Shown: piece by piece, positions 43,894 through 58,546 of the stretch
Layout: each line of letters begins with the position of its first letter
Numbering within the stretch: the stretch's first letter is position 1
NCBI RefSeq assembly: GCF_030864355.1
Contig: NC_083397.1
Span: 620,001-684,000, forward strand
Length of the DNA stretch: 64,000 bases
Reading direction: 5' to 3'
Source of the DNA: Cutaneotrichosporon cavernicola
Lineage: Eukaryota > Basidiomycota > Tremellomycetes > Trichosporonales > Trichosporonaceae
The notes under the pieces: generated by a model
The model's database searches: none
Seen by the model: only the letters and a program-made list of their open reading frames with translations
Told to the model about the DNA's origin: nothing
Translations under genes and position numbers: made by a program

Positions 43894-45004
43894 GCTGGCG
43901 ATGGCGAGCGATGGACGTGACGTCAGGTCCGAGGTTGTGTACTGAGAGGCTACTGTGTGTTGAGTGTGGTTGAAGGGGATGCACTAGGCAACAAGTGATG
44001 CACAGAGAGTGAAAAGTAAAGAAAAGAGAGAGAAAAAGAAAGAGGTGTGAAGTGTAGAAAGGAAGTGAGAAGAGATGGCCGCAGCCTTATTAGCCTTGAG
44101 CGTAAGGGCGATTTTGATCTTTTGATCTGATCGGGTGGTCCAGGCGCAGACTAACCGGACCAATGAATCAAGGGAATGCTAAAGCTCACTGTTAAGCACA
44201 GCTAAGCACTGATCCCAACTTGGAGACTTGACTAGGTCACGAAGCGACTCTACCGGCCAGAAACCAAGACTGATGAGATACATGCTTAGTCCAAAGCTTC
44301 TCAATGAACAAATCCACTTTCAACTTGTTGGGAGATGAGCCTCGGTTTCTGGGAGAGATCAAAAGCCAGGCACGGGCATGTGTTCAGGGGATCAGCCTCG
44401 AGTCTTTGTCCACAATTTGAGTGAGCCCTCGTTTTCAACACGTATCTCACGCAAAGTGGTCATATTATGCGCCTGCGCCCACGCCCAAACCTCAGTACGC
44501 TTGAGTGGCAATTCAAGCGGTGGGATCTTTTCCCTCGGCAACACTCCCAGAGTGTACAGCTTGTGTTCTCTCACCGAACCGCCGACACCAAGTGATCGCG
44601 TCGTTGCGTCATCCCTGTCTCAGCCAGGCCGCTTTGAGCCCTAGCCGCCTCGAGCCCAGCCGCCCAAACCTCGCCACGCGAGCCTCGGGAGTTTCATCGA
44701 CGCGCCTTACTTCTTGCTTGGAGAAATCAGCATGCTTCTTGCGTCAAGTCAAGGCACACCTGTGACTTACGTCAAAGCCGTAATGGTATCTTGTTCACCA
44801 CTTTGCTCAGGTTGACGCTCGCCTTTAGCACAAACAACGTTGTAAACACCTGTCCGCTTGGTAAAGAAATGAATACATGACATTGAAGGATGGATATGTG
44901 CAGATGATATTGTCGAGTGACAGAAATGTGAAGCCTATGAGGAAAAGTGTCCAGAATTGTCCACGGCCCCTCCATCGAGAGCGAGAGTCTATGCTGTGAA
45001 TGGC
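43894..45004. other. Intergenic, no gene seen
   Basis: Promoter side of the acidic-repeat gene and 3' side of the laccase. It is G/A-rich near 43950-44080. I see nothing else. Confidence 0.5.
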
Positions 45005-47335
45005 TTAAAGGGCAAGGCCCAGGGGCAGGCGGCCGTGGTACGGCGTGTTGCCGACCCACCAGTGCGTGCCGTTGGAGTTGACAGCCTGGCGCTTCTGGTG
45101 GTAGGGGAGGCGCTTGGCGATCTCGTGAACAATGTCCGAGTCGTCGTCGGCGCCGAGACCCGTGGAGGGGTTCATACCGAGGCTGGAGCGGCGGACGTAG
45201 TCGATCTCGTTCGGGTCCTTGCCGGCGCACAAACCGTCCCACTGCGGAGGGTAGTTGTCTTTGCGGATGTCGTCGGGGCGAACAACGAGCACGCCGAGCT
45301 TGCCCACGCCGACGTGCCATCCGATATGGCAGTGGATGGGCCAGACGCCGGGGTCGTCGGTGATGACGCGAAGGACAGCGTACGAGGAGCCAGGGATGGA
45401 GAGCGTGTCACGACGCAGCGGGTTAGCCGTGTTGAGTGGAATGTTCTGAAGATCCGCGGCAGAGATCGCGCCCTTGCCACGCGCCAGGATGTGGAACGGA
45501 CGTCCGTGCAAGTGGAATGGGTGGGCAATTGGGTCCGTGTCGTGTTGGTTCAAGATCAGGTCGTACGCGCCGGCCGCTGGCCACGTGTGCGAGGCAACAT
45601 GCAGAGGGTTGAGCTGGGCACCGTTCTTGATCTGCTTGAGGAGCGGGTTGTTGATGTAGTTGACGTAGGTGACATCGTTCATGCCAAAGCCGATAAACGA
45701 GGCCCCAGTGTAGTCGATGAAGATGCCGAACGCCGAGTTGAAAACGGACACGCCGTTCGCGCTCGGCGATGGCTCGATGATGGACGGTTCGTAAGTCCGG
45801 TACTCGTCCATATCGTGGCAGAGTTCGTCCCTCGAGCTCTTGAGGTCACCCCAGGGGCTGTCGACGGCCGGCCGGGTTCCGAACCAATTCCAGCCAAACA
45901 ACCCGGTGTACTGGAGGATGGCCTTTGTCTCACGGACCTCCTCGGTAATGAAGCACTTCTGAGCCATGCGAGCGCGCATATAGAACTGCGAGCCGGAACG
46001 GCCCTGGTTGAGGCGGATGATGACGGAAACGCGCTGCCCAGGCCAGAGCATGACCTCGCTCTGGGTCACGGGCTTGACGGGAGTATCGTCGATCTCGATG
46101 ACCGTCAGCATATGGTTATCGATCGAGTAGCGAATGAGAGCTTCGGAGCCGTGGTTAATGAGTCGGAGGCGCAGCCTGTCGTTCTGACCACCCTTGATAA
46201 TCGGCATCCTGGTCTGTGTGCACGGCACACCCTTCTGTGCCTTGGCGCAGTCGGTCTGGCCGACACCGTTGATGAGCAGGGCATCGGGCGGGCCCATGAA
46301 AGGCGTCCCACGGTACGTCTCGGACATGTTGTGTAGCGCTTTAAGGATGACCATCGACTGGTTGTCGTTCCAGTCCGAGAGGTAGACGATACGGTCGCTG
46401 TCGTAGTCACGGAGCTGCTGCATGGGCATGTTGCGCTTGTGGATGATGAGAGCGCCGCTGAGGCCGTCGCCCATGGTGTTTCCGTAGTGCGAGTGGTACC
46501 AGTAAGTGCCAGCTTCAACCTCGACCTTGAATTTGTACGTAAAGGTCTGTCCGGGCGAGATGGGACACTGGTGGATGCCTGGGACGCCGTCGGCGTAGCC
46601 GGTGCCCTTCTGGCGCATGCCATGCCAGTGGAGTGCCTGGGGAATGTCGAGATTGTTGGTGACGGTGATCTCGAGCGTGTCGCCCTGGTTGGCCTCGATC
46701 TTGGGGGCAGGGTATTGTCCGTTGATAACGAACATCATGCGAAGGAAGCCATCTGGCGCACCCTTAGCCTTGTCGATGACCAAGTTGTACCTCCTCGTGG
46801 TGGGGAATGGTGAGATGAAGGTGCCACCATCCACCGTGAAAATAGAGTCCGGGGTGTTGTATGAGCGGGCGGGAAGCGGGGGCTGGGGGTAGACGTAAGT
46901 GTAGGGGTCGAATGCAGCCTGGGTGATAGTCGAGTTGAGACCAGCAGAACCGGGGGCCGAGGTAATGTTGAGGTCGATACCGACACCCTGCGAGGTGGAG
47001 GGAGCGGGGGCAGGGGTGATAGAGGCCGGAGAGGATGACTGACCTAGGCCAGCGCCAGAAGAAAGGATTGCGGTAGCATTGCCCCCCGAGGAGCTGGAGG
47101 GAGCGACATTGGGGGGTGGAACAGCGGATGGGGCGGGGGCCTTGGGCCCGTCGCAGTCTCCTAATATACTGAGCCCAAAGAGACAGATACCCAGGAGACG
47201 CTTCTTGGGCGCCACGATGTGCCCGACGGCTGGTTCAGCGTGGCGGGCCGCCAATCCACCCGGCGAGGGCATAGCGGCAGCATGCGCTAGTGCAGCGACG
47301 AATGCAAGAAGCTGAAGCTGGACGAGGAAGCGCAT
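45005..47335 (-). CDS. Secreted multicopper oxidase, laccase type
   Basis: An intronless gene of 776 aa. A signal peptide (MRFLVQLQLLAFVAALAHAA) is followed by a Ser/Pro/Thr-rich stretch to about residue 150, then three cupredoxin domains. Copper ligands are all present: HWHG, YWYHSHYG, HPFHLHG and HCHIGWH. Laccases oxidise phenols; in tremellomycete yeasts they make melanin. The residue ten after the type-1 copper Cys is Lys (HVGVGKLG), where laccases normally carry Leu, Met or Phe as the axial position. The C-terminus ends RLPLGLAL, without a clear GPI signal. At 776 aa it is longer than most laccases (~500-620), mainly because of the N-terminal stretch. Full intron loss in an intron-rich neighbourhood is notable. 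Confidence 0.93.
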   Translation of the reverse strand: MRFLVQLQLLAFVAALAHAAAMPSPGGLAARHAEPAVGHIVAPKKRLLGICLFGLSILGDCDGPKAPAPSAVPPPNVAPSSSSGGNATAILSSGAGLGQSSSPASITPAPAPSTSQGVGIDLNITSAPGSAGLNSTITQAAFDPYTYVYPQPPLPARSYNTPDSIFTVDGGTFISPFPTTRRYNLVIDKAKGAPDGFLRMMFVINGQYPAPKIEANQGDTLEITVTNNLDIPQALHWHGMRQKGTGYADGVPGIHQCPISPGQTFTYKFKVEVEAGTYWYHSHYGNTMGDGLSGALIIHKRNMPMQQLRDYDSDRIVYLSDWNDNQSMVILKALHNMSETYRGTPFMGPPDALLINGVGQTDCAKAQKGVPCTQTRMPIIKGGQNDRLRLRLINHGSEALIRYSIDNHMLTVIEIDDTPVKPVTQSEVMLWPGQRVSVIIRLNQGRSGSQFYMRARMAQKCFITEEVRETKAILQYTGLFGWNWFGTRPAVDSPWGDLKSSRDELCHDMDEYRTYEPSIIEPSPSANGVSVFNSAFGIFIDYTGASFIGFGMNDVTYVNYINNPLLKQIKNGAQLNPLHVASHTWPAAGAYDLILNQHDTDPIAHPFHLHGRPFHILARGKGAISAADLQNIPLNTANPLRRDTLSIPGSSYAVLRVITDDPGVWPIHCHIGWHVGVGKLGVLVVRPDDIRKDNYPPQWDGLCAGKDPNEIDYVRRSSLGMNPSTGLGADDDSDIVHEIAKRLPYHQKRQAVNSNGTHWWVGNTPYHGRLPLGLAL

Positions 47336-49388
47336 GGCTGGTGGTTAGCCTGGGGCCTGGGGTTCTTTTCTATATGTTCAGGGAGAGTGGTTGTAAAAAG
47401 AGGGAGGGGAGGGGAGGGAAGGGCAGGGCAGGGAACGGTAAAGAGTGGCACAGCAGTGAAGAAAAGAAGAGAATGAGAGAGGTGGTGAATGAAAGGGAGC
47501 TGGGGAGAATGATTTACATGCTCTACACGTTCTGTCCAAGTATTTATGCAAGTATACGTTGGAAGCGCGTGCTGGAGATGTTGACCAGAATAGAATCAGA
47601 ATGGTAGTACTGTAGCCAAGTAGCGCCCGTCTTTCACCCAATCACCCCGGTCATCTGTCGAACATGATCTACACCACTTTCCGACCCACAGACTCACTGA
47701 TCGAGCGCGCCAAGGGAAGGTATCAACAAAGGGCGCGAGTCAAGTTGAAAGAGGTGGGTCCGTGCTGAATGACTCTGTATACTCTTGTCAAAGGCGGTCC
47801 AAGGGCGTTGAGGCAATGTTGAGGATGAACCGAGAAGTGGTCGTGAGCCACCTGAAGGAGAGCAAGGGGCGGGGCGAGGAAATGAAACGACAAGAGAGGT
47901 GAAAGGTGAATGAGTGGAGAGGGGTAAGGAACGTGGGCTTTGGGAAAGAGGAAGAGGGAGCTGGAATTGTATGGGAGAGAGAGAGTAGTTAAGAGAATCA
48001 GAAGGGATATCTTGAATGGAAGACGTTACGGAATCCACATACATGTGCTTTGTTTGGGTTGACATGTCGTCCGACATTCATTGTCAACGCAACGGTCACA
48101 CTGGTAAACCTGATTCTGTTCTTGTTTGCTGTTTATTAACGAATACCTAGGCGGGAGCGGGAAACGACGAGGTGCCGTTGCTTGGGTATTTGCGGGAAGG
48201 CGGTTGCAGCAATCAAGATCAAGGTCAGTCTTCCCTGATTCCGGCGGAGGTAGTTGATAGTGTACGGTCAAGACAAGGCAGGCAAAGAGTAACGAGTAAA
48301 GAGTGAGAGAGTACTCAATCAAGGTGAATCCCAAGTGAGTAGCATCGGACGCGTCCCGCAAAGGTTTCTTGGCGCGGCAACAGAGTAAATACCCTGCTTT
48401 GTACTGTGATTCGCGTGACGAATGCTGGAAAGGTTCGACCCGTGCCTGCCCGTTTACGAGAAGCGGGAAGGAGATCTTAGGGGAGAGAGGGTTGAAAAGT
48501 AAGTAAAAGGAGACAAAGGAGAGCAAGAGGGAGGAGGAGGGGGGAAAGAAGAGCTGTTGGATGACAGGGGTTCGGGAGGCGGGAATGACATTAAATAGAA
48601 AGTGGGAGTCATGCAAAGCAATACTAATACGATCTCATTAGTATATAGCCTTATAGTCTTGTAATAAAAGGACGCGTTCTGTCACGTCACGCGAGTCTCG
48701 CCTTTCAAGGCAAGGCACGGGACACACGGGAGGGAGACGACATATAGCGTCATTACTCTACTCTAGTCTCAATCATGGATCATCCATCAACATAGACACA
48801 GACACATTATACATTCATCCCAGTGACCCAGTGACCCATATGGTCAGAGTGTTTACTGAATGACCCCTCATACGGAATACCCACATACCCTCATACCCTC
48901 ATACCCTCATTCCCTCAACCGGGAGCGGATCAACCAAACTAACAACAGATCCGTAATCGGCAAATCTGAAACCGAAACCGACATACTGGAAAAGCCACAT
49001 GTCAATCTTGTCCACCAGTACAGCCCGTACACAGCCCTGTTGGAGGCTGAAAATAGCCCATTCTCACAAGCATTCCTACCCCTGGCACTATTTCCACATG
49101 TCAACATGTCAGGCAATCCCCGAGCTTCGACAAACTCAACAAACACCCAAGCTTCCTATTCTTGGGCATTGTGATGGTACCCACTCTCATATTACCATAT
49201 CAATATCGCGCCTGGCCGTTGCAACACTACTACTTGCAACTGGCCTACTGCCTGCCGTCCCTATGGCCTTCTCCAGCCATCAACATCAAACGGCCATCAT
49301 GTGAAATTGCCCGACAAACGCCCAAAATTCACATTCACACACCGTCGTTTCTCCATCTGGTTGTTAGGGCATCTCCACCACCAAACAC
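47336..49388. other. Long intergenic region upstream of laccase
   Basis: About 2 kb with strong purine bias on the plus strand at 47390-48000 and 48430-48600. It contains ccctcatac-type units repeated about four times at 48887-48915. I see no convincing gene. A 196-codon open frame at 48026-48616 (minus) is explained by the pyrimidine-rich strand. Confidence 0.5.
48887..48915. repeat. Short tandem repeat (ataccctc units)
   Basis: Three to four consecutive units of about 9 bp reading cataccctc, the last one degenerate. Confidence 0.7.
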
Positions 49389-50926
49389 TTACTTAAGGAA
49401 ACTCTCGTAAAAGCGGAGCATGGCCTGCGGACACCGCTTGTACACGACTTCCGTACTTTGCGCAAAGCGCTCGCCGCTCTTCCTGAAAACGTCAGCGTCA
49501 TGCCACTTTGACGCCAAGTGAAAGGGCTTGAACCGCGGTGCGAGTGGGGCCCAGCGTTTCCTGGCAACGGCAAAGTACGTGTGTCCAACTGGAATCACTC
49601 ACATTGTAAGGTACACGGCAAGCTGGCTGTTGGAACCCCGCTCCATCGAGTCGACTTGTTTGACCAGGGGCTCCCAATCGGGGATCTCCATAAACTTGTC
49701 CGCCAGGTCAATGTGGGTATCAGAAAACGTGAGCTCATCGTCATCAACAGCCGCCTTGGCTTGGGAAGCCTTGGACTGACGACCGCGCTTAGCTGGTGGC
49801 TTGGATGGGGTTCCTGAGGAAGGTCGTCCTCTCTTCGGAGCCTGCTTCGGCTGCGTGGCAATGTACGCGTCGATCATATCCTGCGCATGCTCACTGTAGG
49901 TGGACAGCGGATCACGCGTGGGCCACGCAGTCGCCCAGGAGATTGTTTCATTCCATTGCAAGGCCGAGAGGGGAGTGCACAACAATAGGTTAGAGCTGCG
50001 TCAGCGGTTTGTCCATGGTACGAACCAAAACAAACGTACAGGTTGGCCTCTGGCTCCCACGTGTTGTGCTCAGAGCCGTATCCCTTCCATGACACCAGGT
50101 CTGATATCAGTTCGCGATGTTAACCCTTTGCCAGGAACCTACACTTCCACTTTCCTCTCTGTGACGGTTAGCACAATGTTTGCCGAGTATAGAAAGGGGA
50201 CATTCTCATTCAAGCTCGACTCCTGGACTCCTTAACCCCGGCAGAGACGCTGCTTACTGCCCTTTGACTGGAAAGTGAGCCTTCCATTGGCCTCCGCTGA
50301 CGGACATCCATAATCTCCATGCGTCTTGGTGGCAGGTCGTTCCCCTCGCCACATCCTTTTCTGTTTCATCCTTTTCTGTTCCCCGCACAGGAACCCTCAT
50401 CGCCGGGGCCATCTGCTGTCCTCGACAGTGTCACCCCTTTTTCTCACCACCTTCCCTCCTCTCATCGCATTCGCTCTCCACGCCTCCTCTCCGCATTTCG
50501 ACAACCCGCAAGGGTCCGACCCAGACCTAGATCCCCTCCCCGGCGCAGATCAGCCACGACCAGGCCTGATAAAGCCACGGAGGGACGTCAGCAGCAGGAT
50601 AGTGCGATAGACTCGTCCTTGGCAGCCGCGACAAACAACCGTTTCCCCTCTCGATTTCCCACTCTTACTTCCTGGGCCCACCTCGCCAGCACATAAATCC
50701 CGATAACGTTTCCGCTAGTGACTCACTTCCGTCTTGTGGCCCACGATAGCCTCCACCTCATACTCTGTCATCAGTGGCTGATTCCATCCACAGCAGCAGG
50801 TAGCGACTCACCTTCCTCCTCTGGCTCGGACCTGTTGGCCGCAATCACGTCCGCCTCGATCGGGCCGGCATCCTCGGCGATCACGTCGCGCTCAATCTCG
50901 CCTGCCTCGGGATAGTCGTCGGCCAT
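49389..50926 (-). CDS. HP1/Swi6-type heterochromatin protein (chromo + chromoshadow)
   Basis: It binds methylated H3K9 and dimerises to build heterochromatin. The model is complement join(49389..49560, 49603..49893, 50040..50100, 50143..50158, 50727..50764, 50812..50926), 230 aa, in frame. The acidic N-terminus precedes a chromodomain (about 38-85) with EYEVEAIVGHK, YLVSWKGYG and NTWEPEANLEHAQDMI. The three aromatic cage residues Tyr, Trp and Tyr are present. A basic AT-hook-like hinge (KRGRPSSG, KRGRQSK) follows. The chromoshadow domain (about 155-228) starts WEPLVKQVDSMER and ends KRCPQAMLRFYESFLK. The chromodomain needs a 16-nt exon (50143-50158) after a 568-bp intron; without it the fold would be broken. 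Confidence 0.85.
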
Positions 50927-51487
50927 AATGTAGAAGGTGTGCCCCAGAGGAGGGGACTTCAGAACAGGCGGAAATGGGGATGAGGTGCTGGATGAATGAA
51001 GGGCACGGGGGGGGGGGGAAGTTGAGGAAGGTGTGGTGGTTTAAGGCTTGGGAGAAAATGGAGCGTTGAGGTCCTATGAGCTCGTGAGAAGTAGCTAGAC
51101 CCGGTGCGTTTTGTGTGTCGACTCGCCGGCGTGAGTATTTGAGGTGGATTGAAGTGGGGTTGAGTGCTAATGAAGGAGTGAGTGCAAGCGTGTGAAGTTG
51201 AATGGGACGCGTGCGGTGGGTGTTGACTGTACGTCATGTTGGGGTTACAATTTGCTTCCGTTCATTGCTTCGGGGGACAACCGCGAAAACCGGTACGTTT
51301 GTCACGAACTTTCCTCGATCCCATAGTCACGACTTTGCACAGTCTGATTATAAACCCACTCCCAAGGCGAACACCGGCCGGGACCATCCGCGAGATCTCA
51401 GAGCTCTGGAATAGATATTCATTACATGTAGCTCTCTGCTTAGATATCTGTCGACACTACTGCTCTACTGTGACACTAATCGCCGGA
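50927..51487. other. Intergenic, HP1 promoter / BYE1 3' side
   Basis: Contains a run of 10 G near 51010 and CT/GA-rich sequence. No gene is seen. Confidence 0.5.
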
Positions 51488-54400
51488 CTACCACCTCCTG
51501 CGCCCTCTTCCCCTTCCGCGCTGCGGGCCACCGCGTGACCCACCAGGCGGACCCATGTACGGGGGGCTCCTCATTCCAGTAACAGGCGAGTATCCACCCG
51601 GTGGCAGAGGAGATACGTGCCCAACCTGAGCCTGGGGTAGAGGAGGAGGGTAATATCCCTGTGGCGCATCGTACCGGCCTGACTGTGGAGGACCATATGA
51701 GCCAGTCGGAGTTGGGCCGTAACGGTAGTCGGGCCGGTAGCCGGAGCGATACTCGGGGTGGCGGTCGGAGTGGCTTTCAGGATGGCGGTCGGGGCGATAG
51801 CCGGTCGCACGGTTCGCGGCATAGTCAGGGCGGTAATCGGCGCGGTGACCGGTTCGGGGATCAACGTTGTAGTCTGGCCTGTATGAGGAGTAGTCGGGTC
51901 GCGGAGGGGCCGGGCCAGGACCATGGCCTGGCGGGAAGGGAGGCATTGGCATGCCGGGCGCGGGTGGGCGGGGAGCGCTCGCAGCAGCAATGGCGACAGG
52001 GTTCAAGCTCGACATGAGGGCTTGGAGCTGTGCGTTCTGGAATGCTGGAGCAGCGGGCGGTGGCGGATTCGAAGGTTGAGGTTGTGGCGGAAGGGGACGC
52101 GCTAAACTTTGAAGGGCTGGCGTTGGATCGGCTGGCGAGCGCCCGGGCGAGATGCGCTGCTTCACGAACACGCCCAGCAGGACTGTTTCGCCGCGTGCGT
52201 CTTTGGGAAGTGCGAAAGCGTCGAGCGTGTCGAATAGATCGGGGGTGCGGTCAGCTGCCCGAAGAGGGACAAGGTACAGTTCCCGGGCTTCCGTATTGGG
52301 GTGGAAGACGGCGTGGCGGCTGATGTCAGTTTCAGGAACTGGAGTCTTCAGAAAAACGTCACTCACTCGCGCTGGAGGTGGAAGTCGAGGATCGCGTTCC
52401 AGGTCTTCCGCTCATCAGGTGTTGCCTTGGGGTCGAGCGTGAGGGCCACCGTCACAAGCTCTTTAGTGCCATCTAGCCGCCGGTCGGAGAGGTACTGCAG
52501 GCTAGTGATACTGGGCACCCGACCGGCAATAGCAATAGCAGGTTGGGGAAGGAGCGCGCGGAACACGTCAGCCGGAAGTACGCGGCCTGCTGCCTGTCGC
52601 ATCACCACTGGCGGTGTAAAGGAGGATTCTTCAGCGGGATTGGATATCTCCAGTCAGCTCAGTTTGGGGTTGGACTTACGCCACCGGTCCAGACGACAGG
52701 GCGCGAGAGGAAGGCGGCCATCGGATCCACCTCGAGCTTGTCCAGACCATCGTTGTAGTTCACCTCGCCGGTCGCGAGGTCAGATAAGTCAATAGCGTCC
52801 TGGTCCTGCTCCATGTCGTATTCTTCTGTCATCTTGGAGGACGTGCCCCACGCCGACGCGAACTCGATGCTCGGGCGGGCCACCACAGGGGAGCCGGCAT
52901 TGGAGATAGACGTACGGCGCATAACCGGTGAGAGAGGAGAGGAGATGGAAGACCGGCGGCGAGCAAAGGGCGAGCGCGGCGACCCGGTCGCCAACTTGGA
53001 TGGCTCAGGCGTGGCTGTGCCACGTGCTCGCCGCTCCTCCACTGGCGACTTGGGGACGAAGTCATCCTCCTCCCTCGGTTCTTTCGGGGAGTCGGGTGGC
53101 GTCTCCCGCTCGATCTCCTCCAGACCGTCCCGCCCAATCCGGACTGAGATGAACTCTGGCTCGACACGCACAGCCTGCCGCAGGCTCTCCGCGCGCTGAG
53201 CTTCAAGTTCGGTCAGCTGCTCGTCGGTCGCGAGGTCCTCGGCGCTCATGAGTGCCACCTTGCCAGGGACTGTGGACCCATCCACTATCGCAACCTTGAC
53301 TGAGGCCCGCGTCTTCGGCAGGGACGAGCTGAGCAGCGTGAATTGTGCCCTGTGGTCAGCATACCGCAAAAGCGAGGCGACTCACTTATACCGGTTTCCG
53401 GCGACCTCCTTGGGCCCCTCCTTGAAGTGTGCAAACAGCGCCGCCTCCACTTCTCTTCCCCAAGCCTCGGCACCAGTGGCGTCGAGTTTGTCCCCAAAGA
53501 GCCCAGTAGCGATCTTGGAAAATTGCCCGAGGACGTACGCTCGCGCTGCCGGGAGCGCACCCTTCGACTTGCTGGGCGCGGAGCGCTTCGCCGTTGTGGT
53601 TGGCTTCGCTGCTGTGGTTGGCTTCGCTGTTGTGGTTGGCTTCGCTAAGCCCGAGCCACGGCGCGTGTCGATCGACAGGCGCGTCCGTGCCGGTTGTCGG
53701 ACCTCAGGGCTGGGATCTTTCTCCTTGAGCTTCTCCTGCTCCTTCTCCTCCTTCTCCTTGATCGGGGTCTCAGCCTCCTCATCGGCCTCCTCCTTGGTAC
53801 CCTCCTCACCGTCCTCCTTAGCCGCCTCCTTCGTCTCCTCCTTTGTCTCATCCTGGGCCGGGTCCTTACCCTCCTTCTTGTCCTCCTTCTTGTCCTCCGC
53901 CTCGACCTTCTCCCCGACCTCCTCCTCAGTCGCTTTGACCGGCGACTTGGTGCGCGCTCGCTTGGCAGGAGATTTTGTGCGGCCCCGCAGGGCTCGCTTG
54001 GCGGGCGACTTGGTAGGTGGCGGCGACGGACTTTCCTCGTGGTCTACCTCCATGTCCTCATCATCGTCCGCCTTGTGGCCTTCGTCCTTGTACTCATCCG
54101 CATCACCCTTCTCCAGCTCGTCGCAGGCGCCGGGTGTTGAGACACTCTCGGATGAGGTCGCGTCGTCGTTATCCTCATCATTTTCCTCGTCGGCCTCAGG
54201 CTCGGGTTCCGGCTCAGGTTCCGGCTCGGGTTCTGGCTCGGGCTCCTCGACCCTGGCCTTCTTGGCGCGCGTGGTCTGCTGTAAGCCGAGCGTAGCTTCC
54301 CTACTCACTGTTCGTCGCGGGCCGTTGCGCTTCAGTGGAGCCTTCCGGCCCTTGGGTTTCGATTCCGACTCATCAAACTCAACCTCGACGTCGGATGGTG

Positions 54401-55376
54401 GGGCAGGAGATGGGAAGCTCGAGATGTTGTGGATGTCTGGTGTTAGGCAGCACGAATGGGTGCGAAGCAAGGAGAGGGAGGGGGAGGTAGGAGGAATACA
54501 GGAAGAGAGGCTGGGACGGAGACACGACGGGGTGCGTTGGGGCGGCTGCCTAGTCCACAACAATCATGACGGGGCATGTACCATATGTGGAGGTGACTCT
54601 AGTCTCACGGGCAGTCTCAAGTCACACATGCCCACATCCACAACTATCCACACGAATACCGCGCTAACTTGACCATCGGGCACTCCTCAATGGTGGCGTA
54701 CAGCTCCAGCTGTGTCTCTCGTGCCGTCCTCTCCGCTGCAACTCGGAGTTCACGCAATCAACGAGCACCAATGAGTTCGCGGCCAAGTTCGCGACCCAAA
54801 CGACCAGACGAGACCGCGATGACAGCGCATTGATACTACAAATGCGGGTACATAGGCTGGTGGCGGACGCGGGTTGGGACGAGCCACTTGGAGGCCCCTG
54901 CGCCGCCGCACGGTGGCGAACTGGGTCGTGTAGTGCTTCGTCGCCAGCTAGTGATGAAGATACAAGGTAGTGAGGGACACGAGTAGCACTTACAAGTCGT
55001 CTTGGTCCCGGTGCGCTCCGCGCAGTCGGCGCAGACCCAGTTGTCTGTGGTCAACTCAACTGATTCGAAAACAGCTCGGAATGGCAGGCGACTCACGGAT
55101 CTTCTCTGCTTCGTTGTCGTTCAGCTGCACACATCCAAAGTGGTACCAGTTGTTGCACTCGTTGCACTCGATCATAGGTCCTGTTCGATGCTCCTTGCAC
55201 ACGCAGTACTTTGATTTCTTAGGCTTGGGGGCCACCTTCTCCCGCGGCGCCTTGGAACGAGTTGCTCTCGCGGGACCTTGGGCAGCGATGAGCGCTTCGG
55301 TGCCTTCACTCTCGAGAGCGCGAGTAGACTTCGTGCGCACACGAGTTGACGCACGGGTCGGCGCGTGGTCCGTCAT
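51488..55376 (-). CDS. BYE1: BYE1-like transcription elongation regulator (PHD, TFIIS-M, SPOC)
   Basis: In yeast Bye1 binds the RNA polymerase II jaw through its TFIIS-like domain and H3K4me3 through its PHD finger. The model is complement join(51488..52319, 52367..52647, 52680..53349, 53386..54436, 54994..55044, 55097..55376), 1054 aa, in frame. The PHD finger lies at ~48-108 (YCVCKEHRTGPMIECNECNN, YHFGC, VCADC: the C4HC3 ligands). An acidic/basic disordered region has EPEP repeats and SPAKRA repeats. The TFIIS central domain is at ~435-560 (YVLGQFSKIATGLFG, MSAEDLATDEQ). The SPOC domain is at ~690-830. The C-terminus is Arg/Gly/Tyr/Pro-rich, with RPDY repeats, ending RGRGRGRRRW. The second intron, 54437-54993, is unusually long (557 bp). 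Confidence 0.92.
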
Positions 55377-55504
55377 GGTCAGCAAGTTATTCAATGAAAG
55401 GAAGGATAAGTGAGCTGGTTACGAGAAGAGGGTTGTTGTGAGGTGGTGTGACTCGGGACCTGACATCACACTACACGTATTTTACAATGATACAATTGCT
55501 TCCG

Positions 55505-58193
<2,689 letters not shown>

Positions 58194-58546
58194 CTTGACG
58201 CAAGTGGGTGAGCTGGACGTGACTAGGGAATGTGAATGAAGGGGTAGCGTTGAGAGTTGAGGGGAGGGAAGATCAGAAACGTTCATGACGCAAGCAGATC
58301 GGAGAACAGCGGTGGCGGTGGCCAAAAATACAGGCACGGTAATCCGTTTTCCACGTCAGTTAGATTTGATAAGACTTAACTTGGTTGATTGACGTCGCCC
58401 TCCACTCTCCCTCAACTCTCTCCACTATAAGCCAGCCGTTGGATTGATCGGTTCTCTCCATCACTTTATCCTTCATCAACAACTTTAACCCCTCGCACTG
58501 TACATCTCAGTGCACACTACTATTTCAATCGCTTTTATCCTGTTTT
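58194..58546. promoter_or_regulatory. Divergent promoter, JHD1 / F-box gene
   Basis: 353 bp between outward-facing start codons. The F-box side shows ctctccac-rich pyrimidine sequence and ttcatcaacaacttt just before the start. Confidence 0.5.

Noticed and set aside
44957..46336. Plus-strand open frame of 459 codons within the laccase
   Set aside because: It is antisense to the second half of a clear multicopper oxidase whose copper motifs are all on the minus strand.
47694..48077. Minus-strand open frame of 127 codons
   Set aside because: Ser/Pro/Leu-rich translation of a GA-rich tract, with no supporting feature.
48026..48616. Minus-strand open frame of 196 codons upstream of the laccase
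   Set aside because: Its composition is that of a pyrimidine-rich strand (Ser, Leu, Pro, Phe), and there is no family or signal to support a gene.
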